A stretch of 60,000 bases of DNA from Lineus longissimus (GCF_910592395.1 NC_088310.1:1001501-1061500), one strand, 5' to 3'. Positions 22,872 to 52,118 are shown, numbered from the stretch's first letter. The notes: generated by a model from the letters alone, not told the origin. Translations and numbers: made by a program.

Positions 22872-25800
22872 TCAACTACAACTCACACAAAATTTATGGA
22901 CTTACTTTACACTTGGTTTACACCATTGACATTGTTTACTTGTAGATGTCATATTTTTTAGGCCCTATGTTAAATGTTTCTTGTTGTGCTCCTGTCTGAA
23001 AATATATGATCATCACGCTCACTCTGGATACATCCATCATCACCATGTTTCGAGAATACCGATCTAGCTTTACCTACAGACTGTAGCTCTGCCTGTGATA
23101 CTAAGCTAGCCTTGCTAGTGTGTGCTAGCTGCTACACTGTAGTCTTGGCTATGCTAGACATTGTGTTGTCATTCATTGGATTTCGTTTTAGCGGCCGTTT
23201 ACTTGGGGTTGTTCATTTTGCTGTCGGTGTTCGTGGGAAGGAAGTTACGAGCCATTCGGGAGTCTTCGGCAGGCGGGATGAATATCAAAGTGTAAGATAT
23301 TCTCTGTTCTATCGATATCTTCACTGAATGAGAAAAACTAAGGGATAGTCTTGGTGGGGTCACGCCTACTTTTAGGGTAATATTAGGAGGCCTATTTAGG
23401 GTAGCATTTGTACCCTTTACTCAAGCTGTTTTATCACTGGATTAGTTCCTCATCTACAGGAGGAAGAGTGACTGTTTTGTTGATTACCTAATAGTGGAAA
23501 CAGGTGACAGACAAGCTGGCCCAACTCATTCTGAACCATCAGAGGTACTCAGTCCGTTAGCTTCCCTCCTTCACCTCGGTGTAACAGCGTCCAGGTCGGC
23601 AGAGTTTTTGAGATCACCAAGTCTCTCACCGATACCTTGCTTTTGGTGAAGTGATAGTAGTGACGCAAAGGCGTGAGAGTTGGGATGTTTTGCGGCATCT
23701 GATTGATCAGTTTCTCAATCGGCCATTGATTGATTTCATGACAGCAGCAGTTATCGTTCATTGAGTCTCTGCCGCTGGTGTTGTCAGCAGATCACTCTCT
23801 GTGGAGTTTTTATCATGGCGGATCACATGTTGAGTCATGTTACAGCGTCTTTTAATACCATCGAATAACGGGCGAGACTTGTTTGATATCTTTGTGACCT
23901 TGCTTTGGTTTTGGCAGAGTTAGCTGATTTAACGGCATTAGTAACCTTGGAGGCCAGTCTCATCAACTTTTTTTAGACCATAGGCTTAGGACAATGGGCA
24001 AGGATTATTGGGCGTCTTTTAGACCTTGTTCTTGTTGTTTTTGTTGCGGCAGAGTTTTAAACCAGAGTACAACATTGGCTACGTTGAAGGCCATTAGTCT
24101 TTGTCTCAGGTAATGAAGGAAATCTTGTATCACAGCAAAATCTATAGGAGAGAAACCGATCTTGTTAATCAACAATCCTTACTTCATTAACTCCGCTTTA
24201 TTTGACATTTGAGCGCTCCAAGTATGGTTTCAGATTTGTTGACTCCGTCTGAGTCAACCTCGGTTCCATAAAATCACAGTGTAAAGTTCTCGGTATCACT
24301 TTGGTGGTGATATTCCTGGTGTACGCAAATGTTCACTTCTTCGTCGGGCAGAATAGAATAATCTTTTAACCTGTTCTGTGCTTGCAAAATTCGAAGTATC
24401 TTCTCCTTCACTTCAGTCTTTGCTCTTCATTGTAATGCGTATCACTGCTGCTGCACACTTTCAACAAGCATGTACGCCCGGCTACTCTGACTTTAAGGTG
24501 GAACAGTTGTCCCCCAACCAATGATATTTCTTTGAGTTTAGATCTCCTGGTGTTGATTTCACCCACCGCTTTGATCAAACTCTGTCCATACTTCCAGCTA
24601 ATCCGTCTATCAGATTTGTCTCCTAACCAATGAAATCAGCTTTTCATTATCAAACATGAAATAATTCAATTATGCGCCAAACTCCGACCATTTTTAAATT
24701 GCTCTTATTCAATTTGCCTCGCTGACATGTGGTGTGTTTTAATTTTGATTCAGTTGTGCTATCGTTTTATACAGACTTCACCGAGTTCTATTACCAATAC
24801 ATAATGGCCGTCTGCTCCCGATGAAATATTGTGATGTGAAATAAACCGGAACATGCCTCTCGTAAATATGATCATGGTTGCTATGGTGGATTTGAAAAAA
24901 TGGCTCATATTTCGTGTTCCTGTGAAAGGATGTCAACCCTTGTGAATGATGGTTGAGTTGGTATTCAAGTCTTTCTTTTTTGTCGTAGATTGATTAGTTT
25001 TCTGTGGTGATCATTGTCTGACCACATCTAAGGCACATTGACAAGCATGTCGTAGTCTAGTGTGTATATCACTGTTCAGTATTATGTCACTACCACTACC
25101 GTCACGATCCAACACTTGGTCTGAATGCCCCCCTTCTTGGCAAATCTTGTTTTTTCTCAATATTGGCTTCCCGTCCTCGGTGTTATGCACTTTCACCTAC
25201 TTTTTGAAAAAATTGATTTCACATTCTTTAGATGGGTTATTCTCACCCAGTCGGATCACGATGTTGCAAACTTGGTGATTATTATGTTGTTATCGTGGAG
25301 CAATGTTTGAAATACCGGCATTGCTCCGACTCTGTGGTTTGGAAGGTTTCTCCAGGGTGCTCACCTGCTTGGCTTCTTCAAGTCGAATAGACCTTATGAC
25401 TTCATCTACAGAACTACAGGCAATGCTGATGAAATCTGATTATCAACTGGCTACTAGTGCAAACCTGTTAGCTTACATGTTTTGAAACAAGCATTTCAGA
25501 AACTAACCTAGGTATTAAGGGACAGTTGACATAGACAAGTTGTAGGAATGAGTGAGGGCATGCTCTGAACCTGACAATTATTGTTACAAGCCTTGAATGC
25601 CAAGAGGCCTATCTAGGCCAGGGTCTCTTGTACCAAATCATAATAACGTCATCAATGAATGGAATAGTGTCATTTTGCACTATAACTTCATTCAATCAAT
25701 GTGGCCATGGCCTACAAATGTAGTAATTCAGCATCAATTACTTCTGTTAGTGTAGAATTCTGGTATCTGGTCATGATTTCACACTGGCCTACTACATGAT

Positions 25801-27505
25801 CAAGTACAATCGCTCGGGAGACAACCGGAATAAAATCAATGACTGATCAAATTCTAATCTCCAGAGTCATAGGAAACTGATGTCACAACCTGCTGATGTC
25901 TTCAGACATCACTCAATCCAGCATCCTGTCTCTGCTATTAAGAAGCTGGTTTGGAGATTAGCCCATTGTGCCCCGTACTGAACATTCTCAGAATCCTCCG
26001 ATAACAAGACAATAGGCTCATCTGGTTGTATCGATGTACATCTAAAGTGTAGGTGTGGATGATTATTTCTGGCATGCTGTGAACAAAATGCCAGCTTATC
26101 AATTGATTAGACTGCGAAAGGTGGTGAAATCTTGACAGGTTTCATTTACCATTCTGACTGCGAAGGGGTTTGACGTCACTAGACCTGTGATACAAACAGA
26201 ATACAGTTTCAGGGCAGTGTTAACTGTACAGATATTGACTAAGTTGTGTACTGTTGGTTATAATCAACATTAACATGCATTCTACACACACCTATACAAT
26301 GGATGTAATCAAGTGTGACATTTCAACAGATAAGAAGGCTGGCACTTAGATTCAGGTATTGAAAAGAAACCTACGATTATGATTGTTTCACAAATGTCAT
26401 TATTGACGTAACATCATCACTCGTTGGCAATCTGATCCAGTCTGTGTTTATTTATAGTCACTAGCTTGTTCCTGCTCAAAACCTATTCATCGATCACCAC
26501 ACAAATCAATTTCAAATCAATAAAATCATATCTGAATATTGCCCACTTCAATGCAGTTAGGGCGAGGGGGGGGGTAGATGTAGCCTAAATATAGACAGAA
26601 CTTTCAGCTTCTTAGTTTCCTCTGCTGGTATAGCTACTCAACCAGGAAAAGATAGCACCACAAACTGTGACATTTCAAATTACTGAAATTTTTCATTTAT
26701 CCCCTTTAGCTGAGAGTTGTTGTAAATACCTATTTGGTACTTCTTCAGGTTGGTAAAGCTGTGTTTCATACACATGAAATACACAGGTAGAAAAGTGCAA
26801 AAAACTCTCCGGATTGATTTATTGGGGAATAGTAGCTTACTTAGATACAAGGCTATATTGGAAAAGGGAAGCTGATATCTACATGGAAATGTCATTTGTC
26901 ATTTATTTTGTGACAAGTCCCTGAGTGATTTGAATATGGTTGCTAGCTGCAGCAATGGTTTGTTGGAAAGATGCTTTGAAGGTGATTCGTGAGATATCCA
27001 GGATTGTGATGGCAAAGAGTTAGGCCTCGCTTTCATCGTCATAGTCTTTGGCATCCAAACCATTCTGCTAGGTTTAGATTTGATGACAAATGCTCATGAT
27101 GAGCCCACCACCACCTTCTTCAGCATCCCTAGAGTATCTCAGTCTTGTCATGACTGTCAGCATCTAAACAGTCACCAGCATTGGTCATGTTGGTGTAAGA
27201 TACCCGCTATCAAACAAAGATAGCTGTGGAAGGCCGATCTCTGCAAATGTCATGAGGGACATCAAGTGACTGGTAACCTGATAACTTTAATCATAACAAC
27301 CGACCAGGAAACAAAAACCTTGATTGGGTATCAACCTGATCATGATCCTGCTCCAGGTCTCACAGTAATTTGAGATAAGACATGTTTTAGGCAGCTATAC
27401 ATAACAGATTGAAAGTCATAAGGAAAAATTTATTCCAATTAATTCACAAGTTTATTAAGTGTCTGTTGTGTGGTTCTTCCTGTACTGAGTGGTTGACCCA
27501 CTTTA
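22872..27505. other. Unannotated DNA
   Basis: About 4.6 kb with no supportable gene. If exon 1c is real this is ena intron 1. Only short ORFs are present, none recognised. Confidence 0.5.
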
Positions 27506-27573
27506 TACTGAATAATACTGACCAAAACATCTCATACTTTACTGAATAATACTGACCAAAACATCTCATACTT
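27506..27573 (+). repeat. 34-bp tandem duplication
   Basis: Two copies starting at 27506 and 27540 carry TACTGAATAATACTGACCAA and then AACATCTCATACTT, identical over the 34-base unit. Confidence 0.95.
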
Positions 27574-27650
27574 CATGATATTGAAGAGGACTAATTTGAT
27601 GAACCAATTAAAACGAAGTGTAACATGATAATCAGATGATACAATTACAA

Positions 27651-28151
27651 TCACTTCCTACATGTCCTATACGCAGTCATGTTTCGCATATATTGGTGTT
27701 CGTGAGTCCTATACTGGCATTCTGAGTAACTGTTGCAGTGTTTCCATGAAAGTGCTTCATCCACAGTAAAAAACCTTTCCTTATACTTTTGGAATCTAAT
27801 GTCATCTAATCTCATGTATCCTAAACAGAGGTAGGCCAAACACAACATTCTACACCATTCTACCATGCCTGCCAAACTTATGATATCTTGCTCTGAGGGT
27901 GTTGGCCCAACTGTATGGATATCACCTCTCAACGGAATGACACTCCTCCTGTCTGTCTTTGCCGCAAGGCGCAATTTCTCTGCAGGTTTTCTATGAAGAT
28001 GACGATGTCCAAAGTTCCTGAAGAGTACATCATTTCTTAACCTATTGCATGTGTTTGTTTGCAGATGCCATTCAGGAAGAAGACAAACACGACTGAAGAG
28101 TACATTCTCTCTTTCCCTCTCATGACATGTTTCTTGAAAAACATTTCCCAT
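27651..28151 (-). CDS. Unrecognised 166-codon ORF
   Basis: An ATG-initiated minus-strand ORF with no recognised domain, signal peptide or membrane segment. The predicted product is basic and Cys/Arg/His-rich, with a hydrophobic patch around MLCLAYLCLGY near residue 105. An in-frame stop lies just upstream of the ATG. One ORF of this length is roughly what chance gives in 60 kb of both strands, so it may not be a gene. A 66-codon minus-strand ORF (28372-28172) ends just before it in another frame. I do not assign a function. Confidence 0.15.
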   Translation of the reverse strand: MGNVFQETCHERERENVLFSRVCLLPEWHLQTNTCNRLRNDVLFRNFGHRHLHRKPAEKLRLAAKTDRRSVIPLRGDIHTVGPTPSEQDIISLAGMVEWCRMLCLAYLCLGYMRLDDIRFQKYKERFFTVDEALSWKHCNSYSECQYRTHEHQYMRNMTAYRTCRK

Positions 28152-28372
28152 GCGAAACTAACGTATTGTTTTCATTCTACTTTTTCAGGTGAGTTGAAGG
28201 CATTGTAGTGAATTGGTAGAGGTAGAGGTTCGTGTAAGATGAGGTAGGGCTTCCATCTCAAAGTGACTTGACTTGACAAAGGTCCAATTCTTCTGTCTCT
28301 GCTCTGCAAACTCTGTTTATACCATCGCCACTCTGAGGCCCTCCTGGTCAGGCAATGATTGGAACAATACAC

Positions 28373-29464
28373 AGGTGGGAGAGGATCCCAATGATTGAAT
28401 TCTGATCAAAACAGGCGGTGGGTGCTTGGATGATGAGATTGATTTATGATGCAATATCAATCAAGTGTTTACACAGATGAGGTTCTGATGATCATTCAGC
28501 TAGGATTAATTTATACTAAAATTGCCTTTTCGGTAGGTGGTCTGACATGATGTCCTTGCACCAGTCACTGTAACATTTACTGATTATGTACTTGCTCACT
28601 TTCTAATGAAGCATCTTGAGGAAATCAGAGGGTGGTGTATGATGGAAAACAAGTGGGCTTGTGTCATATTTTACTGGCTTCAAGTTGGTAGGCAACATTA
28701 CGACTGTGTCATAGGCAGGTTGCCATGGAAATGTACGCTTTATTCACCAATGTCTCACCTTACATGAGTTGTCTTGGATGTTTCATTAGTGATTGGATTT
28801 AGAGCCTTGTCGTTGGTCACAAAATGTGAACAACAACCAAAATCTGAAGACTGAGAGTAGAATCCTGTTGAAGAGAATGAGCCTGTGTTTCCATGATCAG
28901 CGCAGGCCAAACTCCATCCAAACTGAGACCATAATAGTTGGTTCTTTCCCTCGCCATTGCTTGCAGAATCCCCTTGACCACACCCAAAACTGACATTGTC
29001 GGTGTTGATCTACAACATGTAGCCCTCAGCCAAGCTTGGCCTGCAAATCGTTGATGGGTGGTCAACTTGTGTCTCCTCTTGAAGGCAATGAGCTGGTGTT
29101 GCTTGCCACTCAACTCACCAAATGTGCCTGTGTTGCCACCCACTCACTCACTAAGCGTGCCATGATCCCCTTGGCCTTGACCGTGCAGTTACACTACAGT
29201 GATCAGAAGCCATCAATACCAGGGAACTGCAACACCAACATGGTTTCATCTTCCCCTCAGTTAGATCTGGTGGTCTCATTAACTGATGACTAAACCTTGT
29301 GTCTGGGCAATCTCGAGGGAGTCTCTCATTATTGGCTGGAAAATGACAAATTCACAGGTGTGTACCTTGCTATTGACACAAAGATAATGAAGGTATAGAA
29401 TATTACCATATAGAAAAATGAGTGTTCTTGTCCACTCCAAGGTGAGGTGAATGGTTGCTGTATT
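28373..29464. other. No feature seen
   Basis: Short ORFs on both strands only; no known family, repeat or RNA gene recognised. Confidence 0.5.
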
Positions 29465-29965
29465 TCATGACCGGTTGTAACTGGTTCTGGTATGCAGATT
29501 GCTGGTGAGTTGTGGCATGAAATCTTGTACGCAATGCAAGATTGGTACTTTCATCATCGTGATACTCGTGGTAGCCAAAGAATATGAGTTGGAAGCCTGC
29601 AAAGATGTTCCAAACATCAGTCTCGTTTTAGTTTTCCTCATGAACCATCTTAAAAGATGACATGAACTCTTCCGTAACCTCCCCATTCTCATTTAGTATG
29701 TCTAGTCTTCCTCATATAAAACACAGGTTGTGTTCTGTAACATCAGAAACCTTTTTAGCTCAGAGATGAAGGGAAAAAACTTGCTTTCAAAAGATACCTG
29801 TAGGAATCCTGCCTTCTTCGTTATGTTTGAGCCCTTTGAGGTCGGCCTACTTTCTTCTCGATATTTGATTACAGTACATCCATCCACATCCCAGTGAGTC
29901 CGGGGAATTCTCATAATCTCATACTTCTTCCAACCTTTGTAAAGATGGTCTGCTGGAGCATACAT
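29465..29965 (-). pseudogene. Possible broken minus-strand coding remnant
   Basis: An 87-codon ORF (29965-29702) ends at a stop. In the -1 frame from about that point the reading continues through LDILNENGEVTEEFMSSFKM, meets one stop at about 29630, then continues with NETDVWNIFAGFQLIFFGYH and further hydrophilic sequence to about 29470. The uneven, protein-like composition on both sides of one shift and one stop suggests a decayed exon, but I recognise no family and chance is not excluded. An overlapping 75-codon ORF in a third frame is probably a shadow. Confidence 0.18.
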
Positions 29966-30783
29966 ATCATGTCAGAAATACATGAAATATTGTCAGTCAG
30001 TTTCTCATGAAATGAATATTGTGTTCTGGTCTAAGCAAAGCTTTGAGAGATTGTCTTAAATGGGCTTTGTAACCCATTGATACTGAGCAGGGGAGACCAG
30101 GTCTGCTATAGCTTTACTTCCTAATCATCTCGTTTGCCTCGTCTCTGATATGAATTTGTATAATAGAAGTCAAAGCAAAGGAAGGAAGAGATGCCACAGG
30201 GCTTGTCTTACTAGATAGCTAATGAGGACGGGAATTCAAAGGGTCACAACATTTGGAATCCAAATACATGTATTTTTAAAAACATGTTTATCCAGGAGAT
30301 TGGAAGTACCCTCAGTATCGGCATTGTCTCTAAAAACAAGGAATCACCACACGTCTTGCCCGGCTGACGACCGCTTTCAAATAGTCACCATCAGTGCCAA
30401 CTTTCCACCTGATGAAAAGCTGAGAGACTTCATTGCAAGACAACGCTCTGTCCTTTCTGTACTGCTTACTCCCCAATGTACGACTGATAAGTGATTTATG
30501 TTGTGTCGTGTCTCCTCAATCTCAGTATAAGGAATGGAGGCATGAAAAAGGTAGAACTTAATTGCCCAAAGGCATTTTTCAATCACTGAATGCGCTATCA
30601 TAATTACCCAGCCCATTTGGGGATTCGCTTCATCTGGTAATTTTTTCCTTCAATTTCATAATGATTCTAGTAGTGTAGAGTAGAGAGGCAGTATTGTGAT
30701 GATGATATAAGCAACAGCAGAAACCCACAACGTTGCTCACTCTCCGGATGAGGCATGACTATTTTGCCACTTCTCCCCCTTGT
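29966..30783. other. No feature seen
   Basis: No exon, repeat or RNA gene recognised in this stretch. Confidence 0.5.
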
Positions 30784-30985
30784 CTCGGTAACCTTATCTT
30801 ATCAGGAGTTGCGTGTCCTCCACTTATCTTATCAGGAGTTGCATGTCCTCCATTTCTGTGTCAGTCTTCCCTTGGTCACCTTATCTTATCAGGAGTTGCA
30901 TGTCCTCCACTTCTGTGTCAATCTCCCCTTGGTCACCTTATCTTATCAGGAGTTGCATGTCCTCCACTTCTGTGTCAGTCTCATT
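30784..30985 (+). repeat. 57-bp tandem repeat, about 3.5 copies
   Basis: The motif CTTATCTTATCAGGAGTTGC begins at 30793, 30823, 30880 and 30937. The last three are spaced by exactly 57 bases; the first step is a 30-base truncated unit. Units continue with TGTCCTCCACTTCTGTGTCA and CCCCTTGGTCAC. Because 57 is a multiple of three, all forward frames stay open and give overlapping repetitive ORFs that are not genes. Confidence 0.93.
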
Positions 30986-31659
30986 TGCCCTCGTGTTAGC
31001 TCCAGGGCGGTACCTGATCCATGGTGATGTCACAACCTGGCTCATGTTGTTGGCAGTCTTGGGTGCTTGGTGTCACAATCATATTGCGTCTCCTGCCTAG
31101 AGAGAAGATCAAAAAGGTCTGCTGCTTTGACACCTGGGGTCTGTACAGGCATCGCAGGTTTGGGAAACTCAACATAAGTTATTGGTGCCCTAGTTTTCAG
31201 ACATGTAATGGTGTTTGAAAACCTTTACTTGAGGTTACATTTGAGTATAGAGGAAATGTGCTGCACATCCAATTCAAAAGTTCTTTATGAACCTTTATCT
31301 GATATTATCCAATATCTGGAATTATTCGTCTTATCCTACTCGGGCAAATATTTCTCTCCTTCTAACATCATAACGTTTGGCAAGATTCTCCGTGCCGTTT
31401 ACATTACCTTGAGCATGTTAAGCCCTCTGGTTCCTGGAGATGCTTTTATAAGATATCAACATAACATCAGGGGCTGGAAACCTTTTAGTCATCATAGGGC
31501 CTCATTCTTAGAGGGGGCAAAGGGGAAACAGGTGTGGTCCGCTGATAACCAATTATTACAAGGTAGTTGTTTTTTTGCCAAGAATTGATGAAGACTATGA
31601 GTTCTTGGTTTTACTGATAGACATCCTGTACAACCCTCGATCCTTGCAAGGCACACCGT

Positions 31660-33108
31660 GTCACAGCATCAGTTCATCCAATGTCACAGCATCAGTTCAT
31701 CCAGGGTCACAGCATCAGTTCATCCAGTGTCACAGCATCAGTTCATCCAGTGTCACGGCATCAGTTCATCCAGCGTCACAGCATCAGTTCATCCAGTGTC
31801 ACGGCATCAGTTCATCCAGTGTCACAGCATCAGTTCATCCAGTGTCACAGCATCAGTTCATCCAGCGTCACAGCATCAGTTCATCCAGCGTCACAGCATC
31901 AGTTCATCCAGCGTCATAGCATCAGTTCATCCAGTGTCACAGCATCAGTTCATCAAGTGTCACAGCATCAGTTCATCCAGTGTCACAGCATCAGTTCATC
32001 CAGTGTCACGGCATCAGTTCATCCAGTGTGACGGCATCAGTTCATCCAGTGTCACGGCATCAGTTCATCCAGTGTCACGGCATCAGTTCATCCAGTGTCA
32101 CGGCATCAGTTCATCAAGTGTCACGGCATCAGTTCATCCAGTGTCACGGCATCAGTTCATCCAGTGTCACGGCATCAGTTCATCCAGTGTCACGGCATCA
32201 GTTCATCCAGTGTCACGGCATCAGTTCATCCAGTGTCACGGCATCAGTTCATCCAGTGTCACGGCATCAGTTCATCCAGTGTCACGGCATCAGTTCATCC
32301 AGTGTCACGGCATCAGTTCATCCAGTGTCACGGCATCAGTTCATCAAGTGTCACGGCATCAGTTCATCCAGTGTCACGGCATCAGTTCATCCAGTGTCAC
32401 AGCATCAGTTCATCCAGTGTCACGGCATCAGTTCATCCAGTGTCACGGCATCAGTTCATCCAGTGTCACGGCATCAGTTCATCCAGTGTCACGGCATCAG
32501 TTCATCAAGTGTCACAGCATCAGTTCATCCAGTGTCACAGCATCAGTTCATCCAGTGTCACAGCATCAGTTCATCCAGTGTCACGGCATCAGTTCATCCA
32601 GTGTGACGGCATCAGTTCATCCAGTGTCACGGCATCAGTTCATCCAGTGTGACGGCATCAGTTCATCCAGTGTCACGGCATCAGTTCATCCAGTGTCACA
32701 GCATCAGTTCATCCAGTGTCACAGCATCAGTTCATCCAGTGTCACAGCATCAGTTCATCCAGTGTCACGGCATCAGTTCATCCAGTGTCACGGCATCAGT
32801 TCATCCAGTGTCACGGCATCAGTTCATCCAGTGTCACGGCATCAGTTCATCCAGTGTCACGGCATCAGTTCATCCAGTGTCACGGCATCAGTTCATCAAG
32901 TGTCACAGCATCAGTTCATCCAGTGTCACGGCATCAGTTCATCCAGTGTCACGGCATCAGTTCATCCAGTGTCACAGCATCAGTTCATCCAGTGTCACAG
33001 CATCAGTTCATCCAGTGTCACAGCATCAGTTCATCCAGTGTCACAGCATCAGTTCATCCAGTGTCACAGCATCAGTTCATCCAGTGTCGCAGCATCAGTT
33101 CATCCATT
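31660..33108 (+). repeat. 23-bp minisatellite, 63 units
   Basis: The unit GTCAC(A/G)GCATCAGTTCATC then C/A AGT is 23 bp, and 1449 bases hold 63 units with no obvious break in register. The main variation is CACGGC versus CACAGC, fitting CpG-to-CpA change. Rarer variants are CATCAAGTG (about 31953, 32114, 32344, 32505 and 32896, spaced by 7, 10, 7 and 17 units) and GTGACGG (about 32030, 32605 and 32651). The unit has no forward-strand stop in any frame, so long repetitive ORFs run in all three forward frames; these are artefacts. Confidence 0.97.
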
Positions 33109-36100
33109 CTCGTACCACAGCCCACTCTCTGTGGCTTCCGATTCTATGTAAGAGAATCAGACATAAAGTAAACATCTCAGGTAGAAATTTCCTTCTTGGC
33201 TTTGCCAGATTCGCAGCTCGTTACATTTGTAGCGGGGATGTATGATATTAAGTTCTCCTTTTGATAACCGAATATCCAATATTCATCTTTGCCAGGGTAT
33301 GAGAAAGGTGGACACCTACGGAACTCACCGCCCACTTGTTAATCAATACAGATACGAGGTTTGACATTATTATAGTCAGCTGATGGTATAAAAGCCATGG
33401 TATGGGTTGGCATGCACTTCTCCTTTGTCTATTTGGACTGTTGGCAACATTCGTTAAAAGGGTTCAGAGCAGGGATTCATAATAACCTCTCAGGTGGTTC
33501 AAACGTAGCAGACTGCAGGTTGTTTTAACCTCCATCCAAATTAGCCTATTGCCTCCTAAGACAGCCTCTTCTACTGGTATCCCACTGTGATTGTGCAGAG
33601 AAGAGGACAGAGTAGCCACTTTAAATTGCATTCGTAGGTGAAGTTCATCTCAGGAGAAGAATCAAAATAAGAAAGCCCTCCTGTAGTCTCAGACTGTGGC
33701 TCTTTCCCCTCTCTTCAGCAATCATTGCTTCTCTGGCCCCAAATCCAGAACAGCTTGATTGAAAAACGGCTGGATTACTTTTAATGTCATAGTTCAAAAT
33801 TCGATCGAATTTATTGCCAAGTGTGCCATTATAAGTTAACGATAATAAGTGTTCACCGCCCGAGGGAAGCCAAGTTTCCGATCTTGAACTTGAGCTGTGA
33901 GTTGGAGTCATGCTTGTATACACAGTTTGGTCATATTCAGCAAATCAACGGTAATCTGCTTATAACAGACTTGAGGGTAATGTTGAAGAGATTTGACCTA
34001 AGCTATTATTTGCCAATTATCTTTCAATTATTGTCCTATGAAAGAACTGTATGTCTTTTTCAACAGATTACATGCCTTTTGACCAACCGTGACAAATCTA
34101 AAGAAATGAGAGATTATTGCCGACTTACCCTTGCGACTTGCACTTAATACTCAGCATTGGTCTTGCGAGGGAAAGCAAAGTCTCCTACAGGGCTTGAAGG
34201 TGGATACAAGTAGCCCATTGGAAAACTCATGAGCTTGATCAGTTCACCTTCCAGCAACATGTTTGCTTTGCTCTCTGTTACAAGTATGAAAACATTCATC
34301 GTTTCTGTAACACTTGAACAAGTGACTGATCAAACATGTTATGTTATGAGGTGAAGGAAACACCACGAGCGACTTGCCTCTGGTGTCTGCTCTCAGTGGA
34401 ACTTGGGTGAAGATGGGCAGGTGTTTTCAAAGACCAACTACTACTGAACCTTCAAATAGCTGTCTGTATCACTTGAAAGAGTGTCTGATCACACATTGCT
34501 ATGTTATGAGTTGAATCAAAGCTGATGTCTGCTCTCACAGCTAGCCTGGGACTGAGTCCATCCAGGTTAGCTGGGCGGTGAAATAGAGCTGTTGATCACC
34601 CTTGAAATCTCTCATCAACCAACTCTTGGCTGCATGTAGTACCCTTTCTTTGAAAACTCATGAATACTCAAGGAACTCCTTCATTGCAGAGCATTTCCAA
34701 CTTATCATAATAGTATTAGTTCCTTCCCTTAACAACAGATGGCATGGACAGTATTCTTAACCAGTCTGGTTACTGGTCACAATGGGATAAATTATGTACA
34801 GGCGATCACATAACAATAAACTACATCTTGGAAGAATACAGTGGCCTTGCAGTTTTGAACAGGTTTTAGAAACTGCCATTGTTTGATGTTATTGTTCTGC
34901 CCGAGATACAATAAGAGGACAAATGTGATCTTACTTATGTATGTTTCACACTGTTATAGTACACTTTGCACACATCAGCATAGCACACTGACTTTGTGGC
35001 TATGGTTGATGGTCATACCCTGGAGAGGTGACCTTCTGTTACCCCAGCACTTAGCTCAAATCAATACCCTGTTGTCACTTGGGAACTGGCCACTTGTCAT
35101 AATAATACCACTCTTAATTATTCACTAACATCGTTAATAACTTTCATGGTAATGAGCTGAAATATCTGGGTAATGCGGATGTTCAGGCATTTCTTTGGAT
35201 GTAAACTTTGCTAAGGTTGTGAGGGATGGGTTTGCTTGGGAAGGGGAAGGGTGGAGGTGGAGATGTCATACTGATGTTGATGTTATGAATGAATTGACAG
35301 GCTGGTGGTATTCTCAGTTTTGATGGCAAAGCAACCTCACCTTGAACTGTCACAAACTTAAACAGCTTGACAAAAACATCGTTATGTTGATAGCAAAGGT
35401 CGGAGAAGTGCCCCGTCCCAGCACCAGCGAGTAGTCAGAGTGTTCATGGTCACTATGATTGGAACTTGAAATGTACGTTGAACATCGCAATCGATGCTCT
35501 TCATATAAGAAAATAATGAATGCATCTCTTGCTCCAAAAACTTGTGTTGAAGAGTGAACTGTCCAATGAATGATGTTGTTATCACAGCTCTCCTGATTTA
35601 TGATGATAGTTTCTATTTGGTGTCTGATTATGGTGAAGTGATATATTCTGTCAGGTCTTGATGTTTATGGCTTACCTGACTGCTCAAGGTTGATAAGAAT
35701 AGGAATTAACATCGAGCTGATGAGGTAGCAGGAGCTAAAATAGTGCTGTCAGTTATACTTGTAGTGTAACATAACAGCTTGTGGTTTTTGCTTGTCACAA
35801 GCAGGTGCTGCCATCTGAGTATTGAGGGTAGAACTGATTCCAGTGCCATACCCACCAGTGGCAGCCAACCACTTGTCAGGAGCAAGCTCTCCTTAAAAGT
35901 TCCTGAAAGCGCCTACAATCTTGACCTTGAGAAATCACGTTGTACAATCCATCTTGTTAGTGTCAATACTAGTGCAGAATGACTAAATCTTGTTGGGAGA
36001 TATTTGAGTTGCCTATACCAATAGCAGTTGATATGATCTTATTTGGTCAGATCAGAGATGCTACGTCATTAATCTTTATCTGGTGAATGAAAATGTCTCA

Positions 36101-36637
36101 TATTCTTCATGAAATATTTTGTTCCAATTTCCGGTCCTTGAAATATGTTACTTCTCCTATGGTGCGGTGTGATTTTCAATTTGATGGAAATAATCTGACC
36201 TTCCAGCCAAGATCACCATTGGTGATCACTTCATGTTCAGTGAATATGACTCACTTTTCAAATAAAAATGAAAAAAAAGCAATGTAACGGATGTGATATT
36301 TATTGAGCGATCTTAAGTGGCATTATCCTGGTGGTTCTCCCAACCACAAGTGGTTTCAAGTCAGCACAACTCAAACATGCAGCATGGACCGTCGAGATAA
36401 CGTTGGTATACATCGGGAACCATACACACACATCACGCCACTGGGTTTATACAGCAATGTCGATATCCTAAATGCACTGAAGTCCTCAAGTGATTCATTT
36501 CGGGGATGTTTTGGTGAACTGAGACTCGAGCACATTTCACCCATTTGCGCAGTGGTAATGATTTTCAACCCGTCATTGGTATATACATGTACATACCCAT
36601 AGACCACGATTAGTCATCTCACGATCGTCCCGCAGAC
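33109..36637. other. Flank upstream of ena exon 1a
   Basis: No coding exon recognised. A diverged duplication is visible around 34310-34355 and 34470-34515 (CACTTGAA, then GAGTGTCTGATCA or AAGTGACTGATCA, then TATGTTATGAG). The last ~30 bases before the exon 1a ATG are CpG-bearing (ACGATCGTCCCG), compatible with a promoter-proximal 5' UTR, but no TATA box or initiator was established. Confidence 0.4.

Positions 36638-52118
<15,481 letters not shown>

Noticed and set aside
23278-23291. Another tiny phase-2 first-exon candidate (ATG to GTAAGA)
   Set aside because: Only four complete codons and no support beyond a chance donor; such matches are expected in 20 kb.
31658-33151. 497-codon ORF with a repeated HQFIQCH-type peptide
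   Set aside because: It arises from the 23-bp minisatellite, which is open in all three forward frames. It has no ATG at its start and no flanking gene structure.
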